Shown here piece after piece: positions 9,056-16,973 of a stretch of 64,000 bases of DNA; positions within the stretch are counted from its first letter, which is position 1; the number at the start of each line of letters is the position of its first letter. Both the position numbers and the translations under genes were made by a program. The stretch is from assembly GCA_036260935.1 (NCBI GenBank), contig DATALQ010000020.1, forward strand, positions 1 through 64,000, read 5' to 3'. The stretch comes from JAEYOM01 sp036260935. GTDB taxonomy: Bacteria > Bacillota > Clostridia > Acetivibrionales > DTU013. Under the pieces are notes generated by a model that was not told the DNA's origin, ran no database searches, and saw only the letters and a list, made by a program, of their open reading frames with translations.

Positions 9056-9255
9056 TTTTCTTCCTCCTCATAGATAAATATTTCTTCAATACTCATTGAA
9101 AAGTAGCGGGCGATCTTGAACGCCAAATTAATCGACGGGTTATATCGCCCGTTTTCAAGCGAGCCAATGGTTTGCCTGGATACTTCCAGTGCAGCGGCCA
9201 AATCTTCCTGCTTTATTCCTCGCATCTTGCGAATTTCTTCCAGTCTGTTTTTCAT
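9052..9255 (-). CDS. XRE-family HTH transcriptional regulator
   Basis: A 67-aa stand-alone helix-turn-helix protein of the Cro/cI type. The HTH covers about residues 4-58, with IKQEDLAAALEVSRQTIGSLE as its core and NPSINLAFKIARYF after it, followed by an acidic tail. The ATG at 9255 has AGGAG 7 nt upstream; an in-frame start at 9273 would overlap that SD and is rejected. It is the first gene of a two-gene operon with the membrane protein. A consensus promoter flanked by two perfect short palindromes lies upstream, suggesting self-repression. Confidence 0.85.
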   Translation of the reverse strand: MKNRLEEIRKMRGIKQEDLAAALEVSRQTIGSLENGRYNPSINLAFKIARYFSMSIEEIFIYEEEEK

Positions 9256-9282
9256 ACAACTACTCCTAATCATATGATATGG

Positions 9283-9339
9283 AAAGTTAACTTTACATTT
9301 CTATATTACTACCGAGCTTATAAAATGTCAAGTATACTT
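9283..9339 (-). promoter_or_regulatory. Promoter with two palindromic operators for the HTH operon
   Basis: On the minus strand, TTGACA (9331-9326) and TAATAT (9308-9303) are separated by 17 nt, a near-consensus vegetative promoter. The palindrome AAGTATACTT (9330-9339) overlaps the -35, and AAAGTTAACTTT (9283-9294) lies just downstream of the expected start. Both sit within similar ATGGAAAGT-like arms. Binding by the XRE protein is inferred from position. Confidence 0.65.
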
Positions 9340-9451
9340 TCCATTATTTTTACTACATTGTGAGAGGGGGCATGAGTCTTGAACCGCTTTGAGCTTTCAT
9401 CCCGCATCCATACGGCTGTCTCCGCCTCTGTTACACACTTAATAACCACAA

Positions 9452-9524
9452 AAAGGACCGGGATTACCCGGTCCTTTATAGTTCTGGTTATTACGAAAAA
9501 AAGGACCGGTTTAACCGGTCCTTT
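9452..9524 (-). terminator. Tandem terminators after rpsR
   Basis: Two perfect stem-loops with the same stem core GGACCGG: 9452-9476 with loop GATTA, and 9500-9524 with loop TTTA. Each is flanked by A-runs and T-runs. On the minus strand the proximal one (9500-9524) follows rpsR and is followed by seven T residues. They would also work on the plus strand. The near-identity of the stems suggests a local duplication. Confidence 0.85.
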
Positions 9525-9538
9525 CGTTTTCGTTTTGC

Positions 9539-9829
9539 TTATTCAGCTGTATACGGCAGCAATGCAACTACCCTGGCCCTCTTGATAGCCGTGGTCAGCT
9601 GGCGCTGATGCTTTGCGCAGTTGCCCGAGATCCTCCTGGGGAGTATTTTACCTCTCTCGGATATATACTTTCTCACCTTGGCAACTTCCTTATAATCTAT
9701 ATCAGTAACCTTGTCTACACAAAAAGCGCAAACTTTTTTCTTGGGCCTTCTCATTCTCATGCCGCCCTTGCCTTCGCCCTTGTCGTAGGAATCTCTGTTA
9801 CCGCCTCTGTTATCTCTTTTTCCTGGCAT
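9539..9829 (-). CDS. rpsR: 30S ribosomal protein S18 (bS18)
   Basis: Small-subunit platform protein that pairs with S6. The protein is 96 aa, a little longer than usual because of a Gly/Arg-rich N-terminal extension of about 25 residues. The core KKKVCAFC...IDYKEV and RGKILPRRISGNCAKHQRQL is diagnostic. The cysteines CAFC plus NCAKH form the possible zinc-binding set of the Cys-containing S18 type. GGAGGCG precedes the ATG. Last gene of rpsF-ssb-rpsR, with terminators directly downstream. Confidence 0.96.
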   Translation of the reverse strand: MPGKRDNRGGNRDSYDKGEGKGGMRMRRPKKKVCAFCVDKVTDIDYKEVAKVRKYISERGKILPRRISGNCAKHQRQLTTAIKRARVVALLPYTAE

Positions 9830-9880
9830 CGAAACACGCCTCCTTTCTCTAAAATACCGTGAACCGTCTTCTCAAGGTCT

Positions 9881-10315
9881 TTAAAACGGCAGTTCGTCAT
9901 CATCATCCGAAGGGAAGAATCCCTCATCGTTATGTCCTTCTCCTGAAGCGGGAGTATATCCCGGCGAGGGTCTGGACGGAGCTCCGCCTTCGTTCTTTCT
10001 GCTCTCTGCGAAATAGGCTTCGTCGGCAATGACCTCGGTGATGTAATGCTTTTTACCTTCAGTGTCATCCCACGTCCTGTTTTGAAGACTGCCAACGACT
10101 GCAACCTTCAGCCCCTTGGTAAAGTATTTACTGCAGAATTCCGCCTGAGCCCTCCACGCAACAATGTTGATGAAATCGGCCTGCCTTTCTTCACCCTGCT
10201 TTGAAAACCTTCTGTCAACAGCAAGAGTAAAGGAGCATTTAGGAATATTATTCGAAGCAGTATACCTGATCTCAGGATCTTTCACAAGTCTGCCCATTAA
10301 AATAACCTTATTCAT
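9881..10315 (-). CDS. ssb: Single-stranded DNA-binding protein
   Basis: OB-fold protein that coats ssDNA and recruits repair and replication enzymes. The protein is 144 aa. It begins MNKVILMGRLVKDPEIRYT, has FINIVAWRAQAEFCSKYFTKG in the OB fold, a Gly/Pro/Ser-rich linker, and the acidic DDDDELPF tip that binds partner proteins. It lies between rpsF (12 nt upstream) and rpsR, the conserved ribosomal-SSB operon. AGGGTGA precedes the ATG. Confidence 0.96.
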   Translation of the reverse strand: MNKVILMGRLVKDPEIRYTASNNIPKCSFTLAVDRRFSKQGEERQADFINIVAWRAQAEFCSKYFTKGLKVAVVGSLQNRTWDDTEGKKHYITEVIADEAYFAESRKNEGGAPSRPSPGYTPASGEGHNDEGFFPSDDDDELPF

Positions 10316-10327
10316 ACATTCACCCTG

Positions 10328-10615
10328 TTAATCTTCTTTTTTGATAACCATGTATTTGATTATGCCATCCGTTATCTTGTAAATTCTCTCGAGTTCATGC
10401 GGGAATTCGGGCACTGCGCTGAAATTTACAAGCACATAATAGCCTTCGCTCTTATCGGCGATTTCGTAGGCAAGTTTCCTTTTTCCCCATTCATCAATAC
10501 TTTCCAACTGGGCTGAAGACTCAAGCAGGCTCTTGAATTTTTCAACGAGCGCCGCGGTATTTTCTTCACCTAAGTCGGGATTGATGATGAATATGGATTC
10601 ATATTTGTTCATCAT
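10328..10615 (-). CDS. rpsF: 30S ribosomal protein S6 (bS6)
   Basis: Small-subunit protein that dimerises with S18 on 16S rRNA. The protein is 95 aa. It opens NKYESIFIINPDLGEENTAAL, and KRKLAYEIADKSEGYYVLVNF is the family signature. Two consecutive ATG codons (10615 and 10612) follow the strong SD AGGAGGTGAT; a longer in-frame reading from 10669 ignores that SD. First gene of rpsF-ssb-rpsR. An upstream 62-codon ORF would end exactly across this start. Confidence 0.96.
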   Translation of the reverse strand: MMNKYESIFIINPDLGEENTAALVEKFKSLLESSAQLESIDEWGKRKLAYEIADKSEGYYVLVNFSAVPEFPHELERIYKITDGIIKYMVIKKED

Positions 10616-10800
10616 TCGACTATCACCTCCTTCTGGACTGAACGGCCCTGTATCAAGAGTACAGAGCAAGGATTCTGAAATATATTATCATAATGGCGCA
10701 CATTTTGCAAGCTACCTGCAATTTCATTTATGAAATTCTCGGGAACCTGAAAATTCATTATTGAATTTTCGGGAATCAGCAATTCTTTTATGAAATTCAT
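10612..10800 (-). CDS. Possible small ORF linking upstream gene to rpsF
   Basis: A 62-codon reading frame whose ATG overlaps the upstream gene's TGA as ATGA, and whose own TGA overlaps the rpsF start. The product would begin MNFIKELLIPENSIMNFQVP and contains an imperfect internal repeat (IPEN...MNF / VPEN...IN). The repeat is also visible in the DNA at about 10730-10797. There is no separate SD and no recognised family. It may be coincidental, since intergenic DNA carrying the rpsF promoter would be expected here. Confidence 0.25.
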   Translation of the reverse strand: MNFIKELLIPENSIMNFQVPENFINEIAGSLQNVRHYDNIFQNPCSVLLIQGRSVQKEVIVE

Positions 10801-11144
10801 ATAGCATTCCCGACAACATAAATAAGCAAGGCGATAGCCGCCATAAGCAGTATGTTGATACCTATATTCAACAGCACTCTTTTGTGCGGCAGGCTCCAAC
10901 TCCGCCCTCTTCGCCTATCTCTTGTCTTAGCCAGCTTGTTGCCGTTTATGTAATCGTTGATTATATGCTCCGCTTCCTTGAGAATAAAATCATTTCTGAT
11001 ATTCGGCTTATCTTGCGCCGGTTGGCCCTTGCGGTTTTCCTGAGCGCCCTCCGTTCCGCTTTTCAATATGAGTATGGCTTCCTCGATCAGGTTTGATGAG
11101 ATATTCTTTATCACAACTACTCTTTTAGTATCACCGGCTACCAT
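10797..11144 (-). CDS. Hypothetical protein with C-terminal membrane anchor
   Basis: A 115-aa protein. The N-terminal part (VVVIKNISSNLIEEAILILKSG) looks like a mixed alpha/beta segment, followed by a Gly/Gln/Lys-rich linker, a helical stretch (LKEAEHIINDYING), a basic patch (TRDRRRGR) and one C-terminal transmembrane helix (about residues 91-113). That is a tail-anchored layout with the bulk in the cytoplasm. The ATG at 11144 has GGAGGG 5 nt upstream; the longer frame from 11177 overlaps this SD. It lies between spoIIE and rpsF. I do not recognise the family. Confidence 0.6.
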   Translation of the reverse strand: MVAGDTKRVVVIKNISSNLIEEAILILKSGTEGAQENRKGQPAQDKPNIRNDFILKEAEHIINDYINGNKLAKTRDRRRGRSWSLPHKRVLLNIGINILLMAAIALLIYVVGNAI

Positions 11145-11277
11145 ATTGCCCTCCGAAAACCGACTGTTTTGGCACATCCGGCCTTCCTCGCCGGTTAATT
11201 ACAACTGTGCAATATATAGTTTGTGAAATACATCCGGTTTTATTCAAAATTTCCTGCCGGTATACGAATTAAAATGA

Positions 11278-13650
11278 TCATCTGGGTTTTTTCCATACTT
11301 TCGTGACAAGTACGGTAAGGTCGTCGCAGGGTTTGCCGTCGCAGCAGCTGCTCGCTTCATTCAGGATCGAATCGGCCACCTCCTGGGGATTCAGGCTCTC
11401 AAGCTGTTGAATGAATTTCATCAGCTGCCTGTCGCCGGGATCATCACCGGCCATACTGTCGATAATACCATCCGTTACCATTATTATCATATCTCCGCCT
11501 TCCACATTCCTGCGGGCAAGCTCGGCGTCAATACCTGGCAGAATACCGGCCGGCAGCGACGCGGAACGAATTATCTCCACCTTCGACTCCTTTCTGATAT
11601 AGGTCGGGGCGGCGCCGATTTTGATAAATTCCACCTCCCCGCTGAAAAGATCGACCACTGTCATATCTATTGTACAGGTATTATCCTCTTCAGATTTAAG
11701 TACAAGGACAGAATTTATCAGATTTACGGCCATGTCCTTGTCGAACCCCGATTCCAGGAAGCTTTCGAGCATATTTACAGTTGCCTTGCTCTGGAGAGCT
11801 GCACCCTGTCCCGTACCCATACCGTCGCTGAGCGCAAGCGTATATTTACCGTAACCACCGTTCAGGAAGGTAAAGTTGTCGCCGGATATGTTGCTCCCGT
11901 ATTTGGGCAGCCTTGCTATTCCGGTTGTAAGCTTCAGGTTCTCCGCCTCCACGAATTTCAGCATACATGCACCGTCCCTGCCTTTCGAGCAGCCTTCAGT
12001 CGCTCTGACCATTTTTCTGCCGCAGGCTTCGGAAACTGTCTTTTCGATAACAGCACAGCTTCGCGCCCCTCCGCAGGCATTGTGCAGTACATTTATCTCA
12101 TACTTGTCCCAGGCGTTTTTATATGCGATTACCTCTCTAACCTTGATATTCTGCTGTTTTAGCTCGTCCATTACTGCGTCCTCGAGCGGACTTAGGAAAT
12201 TAACTTCCGAATTTATCTCGCCGGCAAGTGAACTTATAACCCGCGACATGCCCTCGAACTGACGGCTGATTACCGTGCGGCTTTCATTGAGCCTGCCCTT
12301 CCAGACGACCCCTACCCGGAACAATTCGTACATATTGTTGACGGCATTGACAAACTCATGTATCCTTGGGCATTTGTTCAGAAAATAATCCGGAACGTCA
12401 CTCTCCTCAATTCTGCCCTTCATTTCCAGACTTTCGACTATCTTGAACATTACCTGGTAGGTGTCGTAAAAATTCCGTTCCCAACAGTGCATGCAAAGGC
12501 TGCAGTCGCTGCAGATCCTATCCGCCACCCTGTCGAAGAGCACATTGATCTCCTGCGTCTCGGCAGGCATTTTAGTCTCAGCTATCTCATCGAATGTTTT
12601 TGAAAGGTCCTTGAAAGCTTTTGAGAATTTTTCAAGCCTTTCAACAGTTATATCCTTGATCCTTCCGGTATAGCCCGTGAGATCCTCACCAAATGCCGCC
12701 GACCTTGCAAACGGTCTGGTTACCCTGCTGATCAGGCTTTCAGGCACAAAGAAAATCAATACGCCTGCCGCTATGATATCCCTCAGGTAGAGCATGGATT
12801 CCGCAGAACCGTTGAAATAAACCGCAAGCAATACGTTCCCCAATAAAAATCCCAGCGAAGTGCCGAGCCTTCCCAGATTTCCAAGTATCCCTGCCAACAT
12901 GCCGCATAATGCATAAGTACCGGCAACCGAGGGCGTAAAATCTTCGGAAACGCCTATTATCAGACCGATCGCAGCGCCTGCTGCAGCGCCGACACCCGCT
13001 CCGCATTTATAACTGAACAACAACAAAAGCAGGACGCAAAAAATATTTCTGAGCGAGAACCCTGCTATCTGCAAGGTCCCGATCCCGGTCAGCGCAAGCG
13101 TGGCCGTTACTGCCAGACTGACAGCCTCTTCCCCGCAGAGCATTGCCTTTTTTACGGCTCCTGTAATTACCGGCATCGAAAAATTAAATATGAAAAATAA
13201 TACAAAGGATATAAACGAACTGAAAAAAGCTTTCAGGATATCGTAAAGCAAGAAGCCCTGCAAGCCTGCCAGCATCATCTGCGGAACCAGCATCGAAGTA
13301 AACAGCAGCAGGGCGGGTTTTACATCGAGTTTCGATTTACGTTCTTTAAGCGGTATGCTGAGTACGCTGAACAAAAGCATACAGGCAGCATTGATGTATA
13401 TCAGTTCCAGCGAGCCCTGAGTAGCGGCGCCGATAATTACGGCAGCCACTGTCAGCATTTTTATTCCTGCAGTACCGCATGATGCAGCAAAAAAGGCAGC
13501 CCCGAACGGGAGCAGCCCGCTTGCTATATTACTGCTCCCCAGTAAAAAAGCCGTTAACAGGACCAAATAGTTGTTCTGATCCAAAATGGCCTTCCTGAGG
13601 AACCCGGTAAAATTACCAGCCTTACTCATTGGTATCGTAATAGTTTTCAT
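11278..13650 (-). CDS. spoIIE: Stage II sporulation protein E, serine phosphatase
   Basis: Forespore-specific PP2C phosphatase that dephosphorylates SpoIIAA and so frees sigma-F; it also localises to the polar septum. The protein is 790 aa. The N-terminal third (about residues 25-310) has about ten hydrophobic helices. The central region includes the Cys-rich stretch DRICSDCSLCMHCWE. The C-terminal PP2C domain (about 580-785) has LALSDGMGTGQGA and IIMVTDGIIDS, with the metal-binding aspartates in place. The ATG has GGGGGG 9 nt upstream. In many Firmicutes spoIIE lies next to tilS-hpt; here it lies about 9 kb from them. Confidence 0.95.
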   Translation of the reverse strand: MKTITIPMSKAGNFTGFLRKAILDQNNYLVLLTAFLLGSSNIASGLLPFGAAFFAASCGTAGIKMLTVAAVIIGAATQGSLELIYINAACMLLFSVLSIPLKERKSKLDVKPALLLFTSMLVPQMMLAGLQGFLLYDILKAFFSSFISFVLFFIFNFSMPVITGAVKKAMLCGEEAVSLAVTATLALTGIGTLQIAGFSLRNIFCVLLLLLFSYKCGAGVGAAAGAAIGLIIGVSEDFTPSVAGTYALCGMLAGILGNLGRLGTSLGFLLGNVLLAVYFNGSAESMLYLRDIIAAGVLIFFVPESLISRVTRPFARSAAFGEDLTGYTGRIKDITVERLEKFSKAFKDLSKTFDEIAETKMPAETQEINVLFDRVADRICSDCSLCMHCWERNFYDTYQVMFKIVESLEMKGRIEESDVPDYFLNKCPRIHEFVNAVNNMYELFRVGVVWKGRLNESRTVISRQFEGMSRVISSLAGEINSEVNFLSPLEDAVMDELKQQNIKVREVIAYKNAWDKYEINVLHNACGGARSCAVIEKTVSEACGRKMVRATEGCSKGRDGACMLKFVEAENLKLTTGIARLPKYGSNISGDNFTFLNGGYGKYTLALSDGMGTGQGAALQSKATVNMLESFLESGFDKDMAVNLINSVLVLKSEEDNTCTIDMTVVDLFSGEVEFIKIGAAPTYIRKESKVEIIRSASLPAGILPGIDAELARRNVEGGDMIIMVTDGIIDSMAGDDPGDRQLMKFIQQLESLNPQEVADSILNEASSCCDGKPCDDLTVLVTKVWKKPR

Positions 13651-13892
13651 CTTTCGTAACCCCCCAACAAAGACGATTATAGCCAGATGTGCAGGTATAT
13701 TTTGTCATTTGAGGGCGCGCCGAAATGAAAATTACACGACATTTATCACCATATTTACTTTATATCTAAATTGGAACAAGCTTAGCTCAAAGATCGCAAA
13801 GGCTTTACAGATACTATGTCCTTATATTTTAGACCGGTTATTTGTAAAACGCGGTCGACAGGTTTTTCCCATACAAGGCACAAAAGAAAAGA

Positions 13893-13912
13893 GACAGGCC
13901 ATACGGTCTGTC
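13893..13912 (-). terminator. Probable terminator after the discoidin-domain gene
   Basis: On the minus strand GACAGACC-GTAT-GGCCTGTC forms a short stem with one mismatch, followed by TCTTTTCTTTT. It lies about 40 nt past the stop of the secreted-protein gene at 13955. The rest of 13651-13954 holds the spoIIE upstream region, with no other clear signal. Confidence 0.6.
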
Positions 13913-13954
13913 CCGGTAGAACTTATATACAAGAAGGACTCTTCAAATAGCGTT

Positions 13955-15382
13955 TTATTTGGAGTAAACCTCCATCTCATAGAGGGAATACCCGTATTGA
14001 GTAGCCCTCTGCATCCCGAGCATCCTTACATACCTTGCTTTTGTGCTTGTAAACAGGACTTCGTCCTTCGCTCCGTCACCGTTCGAAACAACTGCTGCAT
14101 TAGTCCAATTGGTGCCGTCTGTCGAAAGCTGTATCGCGTAGCTTTTGGCATATGCGGCTTCCCAGTTGAGATTGACTCTTGCCACATCATACAGCCCGCC
14201 GAGGTCCACAGTCAGCCACTGGTTCTCGCTTAATGCGCTGGACCAGCGAGTATCGGCCTTGCCATCGACGGCATTGATCGCGGCGTAGGTTGTCGTGCCG
14301 CTGAAATAAGTGCTCGATGCCGTCACAGTCTTGTTCAGAGCCAGATTCGCATTACCTACGCGCGTTATCTCCACCCTGTCGGCTGCAACCGTAATGCCTG
14401 AAGAGCTGGTATTTTTAAGACCCGATACGAGGACCTTGAGCGTATGTTCCTTGTCCGCAGGCAAAACAGGACTTTCATAAATAAGCGTATTGTCCTTGCG
14501 TACATCACTGTAGTAATCCATTGCGGCTGCCGTCGTATCGTCTATTGATACATAAGCTATGCCGTGGGCCGGGTCTTTTGCTCCATACAGTTTAATTTTT
14601 GTTCCGTAAAATTTGATCTGAAAGCTGGAACCTGTAACATTGGACCAGTGGTTGTCGTTTCCGTAAGCGCCGTTCTGCGTTCCGTAATTCCATATACCCG
14701 TATAGCTGAACTGTTCCGTACCCGTTCCAGTAGTATTGTCATTGATGCTTACAGTCCCATCCTCCACGGTAACGGTGCCCGAATCCTTGTCAAATTCGCA
14801 TTTCCCGTTCAAAAGCTTGGCGAGAAGCCCGAGCGGTATCATGGCGCCCTGTTTCTTATCGAGTTCCACCTTATTTTCAAGGTTCAGCTTCGTATTGTTG
14901 ATAACCGCGATATTACTGCCAACCTTGAGAGTTACCGTTATATCACCCTTTTTGATTACGATCGTCCCGGTCTTCGGATCATAGGTAAATGTTGCCTTCA
15001 GTCCGTTCGTAATTGCCTTTACAGGCAGGAGAACCTTGCCGTTTTTTAATACCGGTTTTTCGTTTGTAACTATCTCCTGGCCGTTTACAAATACATTGAT
15101 AGTTTTATCGCTGTATTTTGCCTTAAGTTCCGCGATATCATCAAGAAGCTTATCCTGTGCTTCTTTATCCTTGTAGTTGTTTTTGTATCTGTTCTTTAAT
15201 TCATTCAACCTTTTCTGGAAATCGGCCCTTGGATCCTTTATCTTTTTATTGTACGAAACCTTGCTGAACTTACTGAAAGAAACCTTGCTATACTTGACAT
15301 TCTTACTGCCAGCAAATGCAGAGCCTGCTCCTGCCGTCATAAAAAAAACAAATGCAACTACGATACTCATTATCCTTTTCAT
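13955..15382 (-). CDS. Secreted protein with copper-amine-oxidase-N and F5/8 type C domains
   Basis: A 475-aa exported protein. The signal peptide is residues 1-25 (MKRIMSIVVAF...GSAFAG). A basic, coiled region (about 26-90) with repeated KVSFSKFSKVS-like stretches follows. Next comes a copper-amine-oxidase N-terminal-like (stalk) domain, about 92-205, with VNGQEIVTNEKPVLKNGKVL and PVKAI. A jelly-roll-like module (about 220-335, FSYTGIWNYG onward) and a C-terminal F5/8 type C (discoidin/CBM32-like) domain (about 340-475) complete it; the latter has NLALNKTVTASS, DGKADTRWSS and YVRMLG. It probably binds surface or plant polysaccharide. No catalytic domain is seen. It follows rsgI by 89 nt, and its SD lies inside a strong hairpin. 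Confidence 0.85.
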   Translation of the reverse strand: MKRIMSIVVAFVFFMTAGAGSAFAGSKNVKYSKVSFSKFSKVSYNKKIKDPRADFQKRLNELKNRYKNNYKDKEAQDKLLDDIAELKAKYSDKTINVFVNGQEIVTNEKPVLKNGKVLLPVKAITNGLKATFTYDPKTGTIVIKKGDITVTLKVGSNIAVINNTKLNLENKVELDKKQGAMIPLGLLAKLLNGKCEFDKDSGTVTVEDGTVSINDNTTGTGTEQFSYTGIWNYGTQNGAYGNDNHWSNVTGSSFQIKFYGTKIKLYGAKDPAHGIAYVSIDDTTAAAMDYYSDVRKDNTLIYESPVLPADKEHTLKVLVSGLKNTSSSGITVAADRVEITRVGNANLALNKTVTASSTYFSGTTTYAAINAVDGKADTRWSSALSENQWLTVDLGGLYDVARVNLNWEAAYAKSYAIQLSTDGTNWTNAAVVSNGDGAKDEVLFTSTKARYVRMLGMQRATQYGYSLYEMEVYSK

Positions 15383-15384
15383 AA

Positions 15385-15438
15385 AAAAACCTCCCTTTTG
15401 TTTTCTGTTAAACAATTCGCAGACTCAGGGAGGTTTTT
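15385..15438 (-). promoter_or_regulatory. Terminator-like hairpin that includes the SD of the discoidin-domain gene
   Basis: On the minus strand AAAAACCTCCCT (15438-15427) pairs perfectly over 12 bp with AGGGAGGTTTTT (15396-15385), with a 30-nt loop. The 3' arm is the SD of the downstream gene (ATG at 15382), and the same arm ends in a T-run. The structure could therefore end transcription after rsgI, block translation of the next gene, or both. Confidence 0.6.
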
Positions 15439-15471
15439 AGGGGTAATTTTTCTTATAAAGGAAAACTTTTT

Positions 15472-16956
15472 CTATCTTTTTATGCTGTTGTTGTTTACGT
15501 TCGTTTTTCCGCCGTTAACATTATTCCCTTCAATCGTATTTTTCCCATTCGATTTGTTTTTTCGTTCCTTTAGCTGCTTTTCCATCTGGTCGAGCAGATC
15601 ATTCCTCAGTTTTTCTCTCTGCAGCTTTAATTCGTTCGCGCCCTTTCCAACGGCTTTGCGGTCAGCTTCGTCGATTTTTCCGCTGCTGCCGCCCCCAATC
15701 CTGGAATTTGACTGTTTTCCCTTGTTTGCGGCCTCGTTCCGGTTCTTCCCCTCCCGGATACTGCCGGTACTCTCATTTAGCCCTTTGTTAATATTTCCGG
15801 ACTGATTTTTATGCTGGGAGTCATTTTTACCTGTCTTATTCTGGCCCCTGTCCTTCAGCAGCCCGTTGATTTGAGCCGATATTCCCCCATCAGTTGCTGT
15901 TTCCGCACCTTGAACGGTCTGTTCCCCAGATTGTGGTTGAACATTATTTCCGGATTTCTGCTTATCTTTGTTTGGTTTCCCGCTACCAGGGTTTTCTGCT
16001 TTGTCTGGATTTTTGCCAGCAGCCGTATTTTCAGTCTGTATGGAGTAATCCTGATTCTTCTCTGAAGCCTGATTTTGGGTACTTTGCTCATATGCTCCCG
16101 ATTTCGCTCCCGGATTGGTCTTTTCCTGCTTCTTCTTTTCGTTTTCCCTTATTTTCCTCAGCAGCTCCTTGACGGAGTTCCTTTTAAGTTCCTCAAGCTG
16201 CAGCTCCGGTTCCGTCTCTATTGCATTTTCGATAAGAGCCAGCTTGCCGGGAGTAACTCCGAGCTCCTTTGCCTCGTTCCTTTGTTCCATACTCGCTTCG
16301 CCTACAAGTATCTCGGAATCTATTTTATCCGTATCCAGTTCCCTGGCGGCAATATCTCTGAGTTCCTTTTTCAGTTCTCCCGATTTTTTCGAATTATCGC
16401 TGGAAATAGTAAGAAGCACGGCATTATCGATTTCCTCCTGCCCCTCCGTTCCCGTTCCGGCAGTGCCTTCTGCGGCGCCTGAACTTTCCGTCCCGACAGG
16501 GACACTGCTTCCTGCCTGCAGATCGTCTTCCTCCAGATAGCCCTTATCGACTGCCAGATCAAGCAGGTCCGAAACCCCGATTTCAAGCCTTGAATGCTTG
16601 AGATTCCGACCGTCAAGCAGCTTACGGCCGTCTTCATTCAGTGCTTCAACCTTTATTATCCTGTCATAGACATTTGCTGTCAGTTCAATACTCGGATTGA
16701 TATCGAGATGCACATAACTGTAGGGCATTGCATAGCTGTATGCTCCGTAAGCCGTGCCAAGCGCCAGCAGCGCAGCCGCCGCTATAGAGGCAGCTTTCAT
16801 TATATACCCGGTCTTTCTTACTTTTTTGGCGGGCTGGTCCATATCTATCTCTATACCTGTTTCCATAAATGGTTTAGCCCTGACCTTACGGAATGAACCG
16901 TCCTGTGCAAGGACTATCGCGTATTTACCTTCTACTTGTGCTACGATCCCCTTCAT
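15472..16956 (-). CDS. rsgI: RsgI-type membrane anti-sigma factor
   Basis: Membrane partner that holds SigI inactive until an outside signal releases it. The protein is 494 aa. The cytoplasmic RsgI_N domain is residues 1-55 (GIVAQVEGKYAIVLAQDGSF). One transmembrane helix lies at about 64-84. It is followed by the conserved extracellular segment YVHLDINPSIELTANVYDRI. The rest (about 135-494) is polar and low in complexity, rich in Glu/Lys, then Asn/Gln/Gly/Lys. It lacks the carbohydrate-binding or glycosidase domain that cellulolytic clostridia often fuse here. The ATG at 16956 follows GGGGG by 9 nt; the longer frame from 17001 would overlap sigI. It lies 17 nt after sigI. Confidence 0.88.
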   Translation of the reverse strand: MKGIVAQVEGKYAIVLAQDGSFRKVRAKPFMETGIEIDMDQPAKKVRKTGYIMKAASIAAAALLALGTAYGAYSYAMPYSYVHLDINPSIELTANVYDRIIKVEALNEDGRKLLDGRNLKHSRLEIGVSDLLDLAVDKGYLEEDDLQAGSSVPVGTESSGAAEGTAGTGTEGQEEIDNAVLLTISSDNSKKSGELKKELRDIAARELDTDKIDSEILVGEASMEQRNEAKELGVTPGKLALIENAIETEPELQLEELKRNSVKELLRKIRENEKKKQEKTNPGAKSGAYEQSTQNQASEKNQDYSIQTENTAAGKNPDKAENPGSGKPNKDKQKSGNNVQPQSGEQTVQGAETATDGGISAQINGLLKDRGQNKTGKNDSQHKNQSGNINKGLNESTGSIREGKNRNEAANKGKQSNSRIGGGSSGKIDEADRKAVGKGANELKLQREKLRNDLLDQMEKQLKERKNKSNGKNTIEGNNVNGGKTNVNNNSIKR

Positions 16957-16973
16957 TTTACCAGCCCCCTTTC

